This document shows positions 1 through 7,599 of a DNA stretch of 64,000 bases, piece by piece. Each line of letters opens with the position of its first letter. The stretch's first letter is position 1. The translations under genes and the position numbers were made by a program. Location: positions 91,634 through 155,633 of the forward strand of contig DJXW01000014.1 in NCBI GenBank assembly GCA_002449845.1. The letters run 5' to 3'. This DNA is from Prevotella sp. UBA6994 (GTDB lineage Bacteria; Bacteroidota; Bacteroidia; Bacteroidales; Bacteroidaceae). Below the pieces are notes generated by a model. That model worked only from the letters and a program-made list of their open reading frames with translations, had not been told where the DNA came from and did no database searches.

Positions 1-1003
1 TGGCTGTGATGTCAACCCATACAAGATAGGTGCCTTCTAATTGGAACACTTTCAGATGGGGTAGGCATTGCTTGAAAAATGTGCGTAAGGTCTTGTAATT
101 CTCTTCTAAGTATTGATTGAGTTCCAAAAGCCAAGGCTCACCCTCATTGTAGGCAGCTTGTAACGCAACGACACCGAAGGGATTGACATCGCAAATCTCG
201 TTGTCGTTGATGGCGCGGTCTATCTTCTTGCGTGTTTCTTCATCATTGGAGATAATGTTAGCTATTTGCAATCCGGCGATGTTAAACGATTTGGATGGTG
301 AGTTGCACGTGATGGAATTATCCTGACATTCCTTGGAGATAGATGCAAATGGGATGAACTTGTGATTGCCAATTGTCAATTCGCAATGTATCTCGTCGCT
401 CAATACCTTGACACCATGCTTCATGCAAATGTCGTTCATACGCTCCAGTTCATCTCGCTTCCATACCCTTCCTGCCGGGTTGTGAGGATTGCAGAGGATG
501 AATAACTTCACCGCAGGGTCTGACACCTTTCTTTCCAAGTCGTCAAAATCTATCTGATAAGTAGGAGCGTCTTCGTGAGAGTAATCAACCACTAATGGTG
601 ACTCCACGATTTCGCATCCGTTGTTGCGAATACTGGAGAAGAAACAATTGTAAACGGGAGTTTGGATAACCACCTTATCGCCAGGCTTTGTCATGGCTTT
701 GACAATGGCAGAGATAGCAGGAACTACCCCCGTGGTATAAATGATCCATTGACGTTTGATGATCCATTGGTGTCTTCTCTTAAACCAATTGATGATAGAC
801 ACGTAGTAAGAATCAGGGACTAACGTGTAACCGAAAATGCCATGTTCAACTCGTTGCTGAAGAGCCTTTGTGATACATGGAGCTGCTTCAAAGTCCATGT
901 CAGCCACCCATAAAGGAATCACTTGTGCGTCAGTGGCCTCATCCCATTTCACGGAATTGGTGTTGCGGCGCAGCGTGAGTTTGTCAAAATCGTATGTAGG
1001 CAT
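1..1003 (-). CDS. patB: MalY/PatB-type PLP aminotransferase (C-beta-S lyase), cut by the left edge
   Basis: The frame opens at ATG 1001-1003 (MPTYDFDKLTLRRNTNSVKW) and runs off the left edge after about 334 codons; family members are near 390, so only the C-terminus is missing. It is a fold-type I pyridoxal-phosphate enzyme: the NPHNPAGRVW motif and the cofactor lysine in SPSKSFNIAGLQ are visible. MalY/PatB enzymes cleave cystathionine or cysteine conjugates to a thiol or homocysteine, pyruvate and ammonia in the cytoplasm. A DUF3737 gene ends about 40 bases upstream on the same strand, so the two are probably cotranscribed. The family is firm; the exact substrate is not. Confidence 0.88.
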   Translation of the reverse strand, partial: MPTYDFDKLTLRRNTNSVKWDEATDAQVIPLWVADMDFEAAPCITKALQQRVEHGIFGYTLVPDSYYVSIINWFKRRHQWIIKRQWIIYTTGVVPAISAIVKAMTKPGDKVVIQTPVYNCFFSSIRNNGCEIVESPLVVDYSHEDAPTYQIDFDDLERKVSDPAVKLFILCNPHNPAGRVWKRDELERMNDICMKHGVKVLSDEIHCELTIGNHKFIPFASISKECQDNSITCNSPSKSFNIAGLQIANIISNDEETRKKIDRAINDNEICDVNPFGVVALQAAYNEGEPWLLELNQYLEENYKTLRTFFKQCLPHLKVFQLEGTYLVWVDITA

Positions 1004-1042
1004 GGTGAAATATCGTATTTGTATGAATGAATCGTTAAAAAG

Positions 1043-1891
1043 TCATTGCTTTCTTGTCTCGATGATGCAATTGGCTGGTTGGCGAATGTTCTCGTCGATG
1101 GTAACAGAGCCAATCTCATCGGCAATGATATGTCCGCTTGTGGGATTCTTGATGTTGGTAATCTTTCCGCGAATGTCTGCGTTTACGGTAGAATACTCAA
1201 AGGTACGGTCGCAAGCCTCATCGAAAGTGCAGTTTTCCAGTACCAGATTGTCGGCATAACAGAGTAATTGCTCACCTGCAAGATGACAGTTTACCAATTT
1301 TACGTTTTTGGAGTGCCAAGCTAAATATTCACCATCAAGTTCAGAATCATAGATGGTGATGTTCTCACATTCCCAGAAAGAATCTTTCGTGACAATCTTG
1401 GCATTGTGTAATTCTACGTTCTTGCAATATTGGAAAACATACTTGGAATCCGAAACCAATCCGTCGATATAAATGTTTTCACTGAACATGAAAGGATATG
1501 TACCATCGTGAAGAGTAAGGTCCTTGGCACGAATGCCGTTGACTTTCCAGAATGTTTCGTCAGCATCGTTGATGGTGACGTTTTCCAATTCCAAGTCGTT
1601 CATCTCACGAAAGAACTTAGGGCCGTCTATCACACAGTCTTTCATCTTCATGTGATTGGAATACCAAATGGCAGACCTACTGCCAGGGGCAAAATAGCAA
1701 TTGGTGATAACGCTTCCATCTACGTGCCACCAAGGATATTTTCCATAAAACTTGCAATTGTCTGCCTCAATGTCAGAACATTCCTTGATGCCAGATTCGC
1801 CGTCGGTAATTGTTACGTTCTCTAATCTGAGATGATGGGATTCAAAAAGAGGGCGCTCGCCTCCGTATTCTTTATCTTTTATGATTTGCAT
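1043..1891 (-). CDS. DUF3737 family right-handed beta-helix-like protein
   Basis: This 282-residue protein has no signal peptide and consists almost entirely of short repeated turns of the type 'L.NV.I.D', '.V.NC.F', '.LVLENCTF', the regular hydrophobic/Asn/Cys ladder expected of a right-handed beta-helix. N-terminal IIKDKEYGGERPLFES and internal WHVDGSVITNCYF match DUF3737 as I remember it. The molecular function of the family is unknown. The gene directly precedes the MalY/PatB-like lyase on the same strand, an association I also recall from other genomes, which hints at a shared pathway. Family call is confident; function is open. Confidence 0.8.
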   Translation of the reverse strand: MQIIKDKEYGGERPLFESHHLRLENVTITDGESGIKECSDIEADNCKFYGKYPWWHVDGSVITNCYFAPGSRSAIWYSNHMKMKDCVIDGPKFFREMNDLELENVTINDADETFWKVNGIRAKDLTLHDGTYPFMFSENIYIDGLVSDSKYVFQYCKNVELHNAKIVTKDSFWECENITIYDSELDGEYLAWHSKNVKLVNCHLAGEQLLCYADNLVLENCTFDEACDRTFEYSTVNADIRGKITNIKNPTSGHIIADEIGSVTIDENIRQPANCIIETRKQ

Positions 1892-1990
1892 ATTAATAAA
1901 TGTATATAGATAATTTAAACAAAAAACATGCCAAATAACAAGATGAAAGTTATTTGTGCTTGATGTCTCGTGTTTTTTAGAATCATTTTG

Positions 1991-3304
1991 CTATTTTCCT
2001 TGGTAAACAATCACTTTTCCCTGATGCACATAGATGTTACCTTTGATAGGATGGGTTATCGGCCTTCCCTGTAAGTCGTGGTAACGATGATCGTGCGACA
2101 TGCTGATTGCATGAATGCCATCGACCAAACTTTGTTGTTGGTTTGCCAAAGCATGGATTTCGGCTGCTCCCCACAGCCAACAACCATAGCCAAAATCCTC
2201 GAAATTAGGAATGGAATTGTAGGTGATTATACCTCCATCTTCAGGTTTGGAACCCGTGCCTTGCAAGTAACCAATAAAGCCAGTGTCTTGATGAACAGCA
2301 TGATTCATGGATTGCCAACCTCTACAAATAGCTGGCATATACTTGGTGCTGTCGAGCAATCCCGTGCGCACCCCATAAGCCATACCTCCGACAAAGAGAG
2401 ATGTACCAGTCATTTCTGGTCCTTCACTGCCTTCTGCTCCATAGTTGGTGGGAGCAGCCAAACTTACGTTCCATGACCCGTCTGGGCGTTGGCAGTTTAA
2501 CAAAGCCTCGCTCATGAGAATAAAATCATTGATGTATTCTTGTCGGTGACGCTCATCATTGGGCGTAAATTGTAAGACACGCGCCAAAGCCATGTAAACC
2601 CAACCATTGCCCCTGCTCCAATAACAGTCTTTATCAGTCTCTTTCAGGTCGTGATAAGGCGGGTCAAACTGATAGTCACGATACCATAGTCCGGTGGCAG
2701 TATTGAATAAAGGCTTGCCTCCTCCCTTTCGTTCCCCTCCATGTTGGTTACGAGTAAACTGGTACATCTCATACATGCGCTCCCAATAAGCATCATCGTC
2801 CGTGATGGTGCCCAGCATGGCGAAGACAGGCATTGCCATCTGTATGGCATCTATCCAGTACCAATCGTCAATTTTGTTGGATTTCAGCATGTCGTCAATA
2901 CGCATCTTGATATGTGACATACGTTTAGATTGCGTCTTGTCCATCAAATACATTTGCAAGTATGCTTGTCCACAACATTGGAAATCCGCATGTCGCTTTT
3001 GGGAGTCAGAACAACTGTACCAATCATGAAAATCACCCCAGTCGATAGTGTATTTCAACCATTCCTCCTGTTGTTTTTCACGATAGATATTGAGCAATCC
3101 TTCATAAAAGACACCACGTGTCCATATTCTGCTATTTCGCTTTTTCCCACCTACATAGCTATCGGCTCCCACATCAGGGTAGTGAGTCATGAAGTAATTC
3201 ACTACTTTTTCGGCAGTTGCCATGATACTGTCTGTGTTAAGAGTCTGTGAAGAACTGCTGAGTACCATCAGTGAGGCAATGAATACAATCAATAATCTTT
3301 TCAT
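1991..3304 (-). CDS. Secreted GH105/GH88-type unsaturated glucuronyl/galacturonyl hydrolase
   Basis: Residues 1-20 (MKRLLIVFIASLMVLSSSSQ) are a signal peptide. The body is an (alpha/alpha)6-barrel of the GH88/GH105 clan: WIDAIQMAMP carries the expected catalytic Asp and YWSRGNGWVYMALARVL is the conserved RGNGW segment. Such enzymes remove the 4,5-unsaturated uronic acid left by pectin or rhamnogalacturonan lyases. The last 40 residues do not belong to the barrel: DGIHAIS, then YHDLQGRPI, then IYVHQGKVIVYQGK, a tail shared with two other secreted proteins here (54.7-57.3 and 58.0-60.2 kb). The gene follows the 144-residue protein by 13 bases and is likely in the same transcript. GH105 is more likely than GH88 but not proven. 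Confidence 0.8.
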   Translation of the reverse strand: MKRLLIVFIASLMVLSSSSQTLNTDSIMATAEKVVNYFMTHYPDVGADSYVGGKKRNSRIWTRGVFYEGLLNIYREKQQEEWLKYTIDWGDFHDWYSCSDSQKRHADFQCCGQAYLQMYLMDKTQSKRMSHIKMRIDDMLKSNKIDDWYWIDAIQMAMPVFAMLGTITDDDAYWERMYEMYQFTRNQHGGERKGGGKPLFNTATGLWYRDYQFDPPYHDLKETDKDCYWSRGNGWVYMALARVLQFTPNDERHRQEYINDFILMSEALLNCQRPDGSWNVSLAAPTNYGAEGSEGPEMTGTSLFVGGMAYGVRTGLLDSTKYMPAICRGWQSMNHAVHQDTGFIGYLQGTGSKPEDGGIITYNSIPNFEDFGYGCWLWGAAEIHALANQQQSLVDGIHAISMSHDHRYHDLQGRPITHPIKGNIYVHQGKVIVYQGK

Positions 3305-3317
3305 AAATACTTATGAC

Positions 3318-3752
3318 TTATTCTTCTAAGGCATTCACCAATTCTTCTAACGTACAGCAAATTCCGTCGAATAACTTATACATCAGTTCGGGCTCTTGTT
3401 TCACGGGGATGTAAACCAATACCCGTTTCCATTTTCCTGCAAACCAACCAGCTTCGGTATGGGCGCTTCTGCCACAGGGTAACACCAAGACACAAGTATC
3501 ACATGAGAGCATAGCCTTGATGTCGTTGCTGAATTGTCGTTCTGCCTTGGGATCATGTAATCGCTCACGATATTCTTGTGGAGACCAATCCATGTAATCT
3601 TCTCCTACATGACTCCACTTGAATCCTTCATCGCCAGATGGTGGGTTTCTGAAATCGTAAACATCATGCCCAACCTTGCGTAGGCATTTCACAACTTCAT
3701 CGTAGTATTCGTTTCGCCAACTACTTGCTACATAAATCCTTTTGTTCTTCAT
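3318..3752 (-). CDS. Nucleoside 2-deoxyribosyltransferase-like protein
   Basis: 144 residues with a compact Rossmann-like layout: RIYVASSWRN at the start, then SNDIKAMLSCDTCVLVLP and GRSAHTEAGWFAG, where the Glu sits where the catalytic Glu of nucleoside 2-deoxyribosyltransferases (and of DUF4406-type relatives) is found. The family exchanges bases on deoxyribonucleosides or hydrolyses nucleotides; nothing in the sequence fixes the substrate. It lies 13 bases upstream of the GH105 gene on the same strand; no metabolic link is evident. Fold assignment is moderate, activity only inferred. Confidence 0.55.
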   Translation of the reverse strand: MKNKRIYVASSWRNEYYDEVVKCLRKVGHDVYDFRNPPSGDEGFKWSHVGEDYMDWSPQEYRERLHDPKAERQFSNDIKAMLSCDTCVLVLPCGRSAHTEAGWFAGKWKRVLVYIPVKQEPELMYKLFDGICCTLEELVNALEE

Positions 3753-3932
3753 GAATAAATGATCTACTTTGCATAGAACAGAGTCTCGTCATGATGGCAC
3801 TCTTTTCTATTATGTATCAATTTTGTCACAAATATAGGCTATAATCAACAAAAAACATTATCCATGCGACATAAATAAAGTTAAACTGACCAAATCGTAA
3901 TATATCGGTAAAGGTTAGAGCAGATACAAACG

Positions 3933-3962
3933 AAAAACGACCGCAACGAAAGTTGCGGCCGT
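3933..3962 (-). terminator. Rho-independent terminator behind the 27-residue peptide gene
   Basis: Read on the minus strand, the arm ACGGCCGCAAC (3952-3962) pairs with GTTGCGGTCGT (3937-3947) across a TTTC loop, with one G-T wobble, followed directly by five T. It ends a short transcript that begins near 4267. Confidence 0.85.
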
Positions 3963-4009
3963 TCCCTGAATATCAATTTTTTACTTTTGCTTTTTCATTA
4001 GACAGAACG

Positions 4010-4093
4010 TTAGCGTTCTTCAGTAGTTCTGTCAACTAATAAAATCACTGCAGTAGTGATCATCATCAATGTACAAATACCTGTTAGTGTCAT
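4010..4093 (-). CDS. 27-residue predicted membrane peptide
   Basis: ATG 4091-4093 to TAA 4010-4012 encodes MTLTGICTLMMI, then TTAVILLVDRTTEER. Residues 3-20 are uninterrupted hydrophobic or small residues, enough for one transmembrane helix, followed by a charged DRTTEER tail. AAGAAAGGA ends 7 bases before the ATG, an unusually good Shine-Dalgarno for this organism. The gene has its own -7 box (4274-4281), a leader of about 170 bases and a strong terminator (3933-3962), and lies between the terminator of the FKBP gene and the deoxyribosyltransferase-like gene, so it is an independent unit. I do not recognise a family. Small size and a single helix resemble KdpF- or AcrZ-like accessory peptides only in form. 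Confidence 0.6.
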   Translation of the reverse strand: MTLTGICTLMMITTAVILLVDRTTEER

Positions 4094-4273
4094 TTTGTTA
4101 TCCTTTCTTTACTTTAAATTAAACATTGTCCGAGCTTCACAGCTTGAGACTTTTTCTAAAAACAATCTTTTATTATTAACTAAAACCTAAATGGAAATTG
4201 AAGTCTGTTATTTGTTATCTCTCTATGCTTTCTCTATTCTCTCAAAGATCACCTTTTGTTCCTTTTGACGATG

Positions 4274-4281
4274 CAAAGGTA
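4274..4281 (-). promoter_or_regulatory. -7 box (TACCTTTG) for the 27-residue peptide transcript
   Basis: TACCTTTGCATCG on the minus strand matches the Bacteroidota TAnnTTTG consensus, with TTGTCTGTG about 20 bases upstream as a possible -33 region. Transcription would start near 4267, leaving a leader of about 170 bases before ATG 4093. Confidence 0.65.
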
Positions 4282-4390
4282 CTACTGTTTGCGGACACAG
4301 ACAAGCTTTTTGAATAGATTATACATAAATACTACCCCTTTTTTGATATAAATCAAATAATTGTGTTCGCACACAATGTGTTTTTTCACC

Positions 4391-4428
4391 AAAAAAATAT
4401 GGAATATATCGTTGAAAGATATATTCCA
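4391..4428 (-). terminator. Terminator of the glyS-FKBP transcript
   Basis: On the minus strand TGGAATATATC (4418-4428) pairs perfectly with GATATATTCCA (4400-4410) across a seven-base loop and is followed by TATTTTTTT. It lies 18 bases after the FKBP stop codon. Confidence 0.8.
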
Positions 4429-4445
4429 CATTTATATAAGAGTGT

Positions 4446-5096
4446 TTATTCCTCGATCCAACCGTTTATTTGCTTGGATTGAAACGATGGGGGAGTTTCA
4501 TTTGCCCGATAGAAAGCTTTCAGTGTAACTTCAAATATCAAGGTTGAATAACCTGGAATGAGGCTTTTCCCGTTGCTGTCAGTAGAGCCGTTTACTCCAT
4601 ATCCCAATTGATACGGTACATAAATCTCCCAACGGTCTCCTATTCGCATATTCATGATTGCCGTAGCGAAACCTGCCGTCAGCGATGAACATCTGAAGGT
4701 AGAGGGGACGGCGGTAGCTGAGTTGAACGTTCCTACGTATGATTTGTTGAATATATATCCCGTGGGGAAATTCGTGGAAGGGAGAAGTTTACCGGAATAA
4801 TGAACTCTCACGGAGTCTGTGTACATAGGATAGCCACTGCCACTACCTTCTTCCAATACATGAACGATGATGTGATTGTAGGATTTCTTGGCAATGCTGT
4901 CTTGCAAAGACCAATTCGTGATAATTTTCCAATCCTTGTCGTTATTGGCAATCTTCTGTTGGGTTTGCGTGTAGAGATTCTCGAAATACTTCTCGTTCTT
5001 CTCTTTCCAATTGACAAACTCCTCCTCTGTGTTGTTGTGTTCGCTACAGGAAACCAAGAATGAAGAATGGAGAATGATGAATGCTGATAACAACAT
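4446..5096 (-). CDS. FKBP-type peptidyl-prolyl isomerase lipoprotein
   Basis: Starting at ATG 5094-5096 (AAAGGAG lies 8 bases upstream) the 216-residue product begins MLLSAFIILHSSFLVSC, a lipoprotein signal with lipobox LVSC, so it should be anchored in a membrane and face the periplasm. The FKBP fold follows: VHYSGKLLP, then TAGFATAIMNMRIGDRWEIY and PYQLGYG, the canonical AIxxMxxGexwxxxiPxxLaYG pattern. It catalyses proline cis-trans isomerisation during folding of exported proteins. The frame is open upstream to ATG 5195, but that start has no ribosome site and would bury the signal peptide. The signal peptide codons lie in an AGAATG-rich repeat (5057-5083). It follows glyS by about 110 bases and probably shares its transcript. 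Confidence 0.82.
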   Translation of the reverse strand: MLLSAFIILHSSFLVSCSEHNNTEEEFVNWKEKNEKYFENLYTQTQQKIANNDKDWKIITNWSLQDSIAKKSYNHIIVHVLEEGSGSGYPMYTDSVRVHYSGKLLPSTNFPTGYIFNKSYVGTFNSATAVPSTFRCSSLTAGFATAIMNMRIGDRWEIYVPYQLGYGVNGSTDSNGKSLIPGYSTLIFEVTLKAFYRANETPPSFQSKQINGWIEE

Positions 5097-5209
5097 CCTG
5101 AACACTCCTTTCGTATAGGTGGCTATTTCCTTGTTTTTTCCATTGGTTGGCAACCAATGGCACATTACTTGGTTGATAAGCGTTCCTTTCTTCATTCGTT
5201 ATTCTGTGA

Positions 5210-6748
5210 TTAAAGTTTCTTGAGTAAACTTGAAATGCTCACTTGGTCTTCGATGATGGCACGCAACTCATTGATAGGCACACGTTTCTGTTCCATCGTG
5301 TCACGATAGCGCAACGTTACGCAGTTATCGTTGAGCGAATCGTGGTCAACAGTCACGCAGAAAGGAGTTCCGATGGCATCATGGCGACGATAACGCTTGC
5401 CGATAGTGTCTTTTTCCTCGTAATGTGTATTGAAATGGAATTTCAATTCATCCACAATCTCGCGAGCCTTTTCTGGCAGACCGTCTTTCTTAACCAATGG
5501 GAACACGGCGCATTTCACGGGAGCCAACGCTGCTGGCAACTTCAATACTACGCGTGTCTCTCCATTCTCCAACTTCTCTTCCTGGTAAGAGTGGCACATG
5601 ATGGAAAGGAACATACGGTCAACACCGATAGATGTCTCAATCACGTATGGCACATAGCTCTCGTTGGTTTGTGGGTCAAAGTACTTAATGCTCTTGCCTG
5701 AGTACTTCTCATGTTGTGATAAGTCGAAGTTGGTACGGCTGTGAATACCTTCCACTTCCTTGAATCCGAATGGCATCTTAAACTCGATGTCGGTTGCAGC
5801 ATTGGCATAGTGAGCCAGTTTCTCATGGTCGTGGAAACGATAGTTCTCTGCGCCAAATCCCAGAGCTTGGTGCCAAGCCATACGAGTTTGCTTCCATTTC
5901 GGGAACCAGTCGAGTTCAGTACCTGGTTTCACGAAGAATTGCATTTCCATCTGCTCAAACTCACGCATACGGAAGATAAATTGGCGAGCCACGATCTCGT
6001 TACGGAATGCCTTACCGATTTGGGCTATACCGAAAGGAATCTTCATACGGCCAGTCTTCTGCACATTCAGATAGTTCACGAAGATACCTTGTGCGGTCTC
6101 TGGGCGTAAGTAAACTTTCATGGAAGCATCGGCAGAGGCTCCCATCTCTGTAGAGAACATCAAGTTGAACTGGCGAACATCCGTCCAGTTCTTCGTTCCG
6201 CTGATGGGATCTACAATCTCTTCATCGAGGATGATTTGCTTCAGCATCTCAAGGTCTGGTCCTTGCATAGCCTCAGTGAAACGGGCGTGCAGGGCATCTC
6301 TCTTGGCTTTGGTCTCTGCCACACGTGGAGAGGTCTCCAAATACTTAGCTTCATCGAAAGCATCGCCGAAACGTTTGCGGGCTTTCTCTACCTCTTTCTG
6401 TATCTTTTCGTCGTACTTGGCGATTTGCTCCTCAATCAGCACGTCAGCACGATAGCGTTTCTTCGAGTCGCGGTTGTCAATCAGTGGGTCGTTGAATGCA
6501 TCTACGTGTCCGGAAGCTTTCCAGATGGTAGGGTGCATGAAGATGGCAGAGTCAATGCCCACAATGTTCTCGTGGAGCAATACCATGCTCTTCCACCAAT
6601 ATTGTTTGATGTTGTTTTTCAGTTCCACGCCGTTCTGTCCGTAATCGTAAACGGCAGCCAGTCCATCATAAATTTCACTGCTGGGGAAAACAAAACCATA
6701 TTCTTTGCAATGGCTTATTATTTTCTTAAAAACGTCTTCTTGTGCCAT
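5210..6748 (-). CDS. glyS: Glycyl-tRNA synthetase, single-chain archaeal/eukaryotic type
   Basis: 512 residues from ATG 6746-6748 (MAQEDVFKKIISHCKEYGF). It charges tRNA-Gly as a homodimeric class II synthetase. Recognisable segments: FVFPSSEIYDGLAAVYDYG, MFSTEMGASADASM, LRPETAQGIFVNYLN (motif 2 region), EFEQMEMQFFVKPG, and ETSIGVDRMFLSIM (motif 3), followed by an anticodon-binding domain (LAPVKCAVFPLVKKD). The frame is open up to 6781, but the -7 box at 6779-6786 places the transcription start near 6771, downstream of that ATG, so 6748 is the usable start. Confidence 0.95.
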   Translation of the reverse strand: MAQEDVFKKIISHCKEYGFVFPSSEIYDGLAAVYDYGQNGVELKNNIKQYWWKSMVLLHENIVGIDSAIFMHPTIWKASGHVDAFNDPLIDNRDSKKRYRADVLIEEQIAKYDEKIQKEVEKARKRFGDAFDEAKYLETSPRVAETKAKRDALHARFTEAMQGPDLEMLKQIILDEEIVDPISGTKNWTDVRQFNLMFSTEMGASADASMKVYLRPETAQGIFVNYLNVQKTGRMKIPFGIAQIGKAFRNEIVARQFIFRMREFEQMEMQFFVKPGTELDWFPKWKQTRMAWHQALGFGAENYRFHDHEKLAHYANAATDIEFKMPFGFKEVEGIHSRTNFDLSQHEKYSGKSIKYFDPQTNESYVPYVIETSIGVDRMFLSIMCHSYQEEKLENGETRVVLKLPAALAPVKCAVFPLVKKDGLPEKAREIVDELKFHFNTHYEEKDTIGKRYRRHDAIGTPFCVTVDHDSLNDNCVTLRYRDTMEQKRVPINELRAIIEDQVSISSLLKKL

Positions 6749-6778
6749 AAAATGATTATAATTTCGATAATTCGGATG

Positions 6779-6786
6779 CAAAGTTA
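6779..6786 (-). promoter_or_regulatory. -7 box (TAACTTTG) of glyS
   Basis: TAACTTTGCATCC on the minus strand; expected start near 6771, 23 bases before ATG 6748. It decides the glyS start codon. Confidence 0.7.
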
Positions 6787-6921
6787 CTATATTTTTCCGA
6801 AAATATGTACCTTATTTATTTAATAATTGTCAATATCCAAGATTTGCCTTTTTATCTTCTGTTTGGCATTTGTCAGTATGGGCTGTTCTTTGTGCTTGCG
6901 TAAACATGGTGTTTGTCGTTC

Positions 6922-7599
6922 TCATCCCTTATGTTTGTTGTCGGTAAACATGGTGTTTGCGTTCAGTAAATCTAATGGAGAAGAGATGCAAGTAGTGGCT
7001 CCATGAGCCATCAGAAAGTCTTTGTCCCTGAAGCCCCATAACACGCTGATACAGGGAATGCCACAGTTGTGAGCTGTTTCAATATCCACGTCGCTGTCTC
7101 CCACATATACGGCACCTTCCTTCTTCGCATTCAGTTGGCGTATGGCTTCCAGTACCGTATCGGGTGCAGGTTTTTTCCTGATGTCTTCCCGTTCTCCGAT
7201 AGCCACATCTATTGTTTCGCTGAAGAAATGTTGGCATAAATCCTGCGTTGCCGCATAGAATTTGTTGCTTACCACAGCCAGTTGCTTTCCTTCTCTCTTG
7301 AGTTGCCTCAATACATCCATGATGTCGGGATAGGGGAGAGTGGTGTCTAAATTATGTAAAAGATAATGTTGGCGGAATGTCTGTAATGTTTCCTCAAACG
7401 CTGGATGGTCTGTTCCATGGGGAACAGCTCTTTCCATGAGTTTCCTCACGCCGTTTCCTACAAACATCCTCACCTCTTCCAAGGTTCTCTCTGGCATTCC
7501 GTGGGTGCGTAGGGCATAGTTGCAACTGGTATATAGGTCGTTGAGCGTATTGAGCAACGTGCCGTCTAAATCGAATATGTAAGTGTCGTAAGTGTTCAT
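6922..7599 (-). CDS. HAD-superfamily phosphatase (phosphoglycolate phosphatase/PgmB-like)
   Basis: 225 residues from ATG 7597-7599. HAD motifs in order: FDLDGTLLNT (nucleophile and acid Asp), VVSNK (motif II), the Lys of RKKPAPD (motif III) and YVGDSDVDIETA (motif IV). A helical cap lies between motifs I and II (residues about 15-80), the C1 cap typical of phosphoglycolate phosphatase and beta-phosphoglucomutase. The ATG overlaps the stop of the ABC-F gene as ATGA, so the two genes are translationally coupled; an in-frame codon at 7626 would extend it into that gene and is less likely. Substrate is not determinable from sequence. Confidence 0.82.
   Translation of the reverse strand: MNTYDTYIFDLDGTLLNTLNDLYTSCNYALRTHGMPERTLEEVRMFVGNGVRKLMERAVPHGTDHPAFEETLQTFRQHYLLHNLDTTLPYPDIMDVLRQLKREGKQLAVVSNKFYAATQDLCQHFFSETIDVAIGEREDIRKKPAPDTVLEAIRQLNAKKEGAVYVGDSDVDIETAHNCGIPCISVLWGFRDKDFLMAHGATTCISSPLDLLNANTMFTDNKHKG

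Noticed and set aside
5097..5195. Extended N-terminus of the FKBP protein from ATG 5195
   Set aside because: No ribosome site there; it would place 33 residues before a clear lipoprotein signal that has its own AAAGGAG site.
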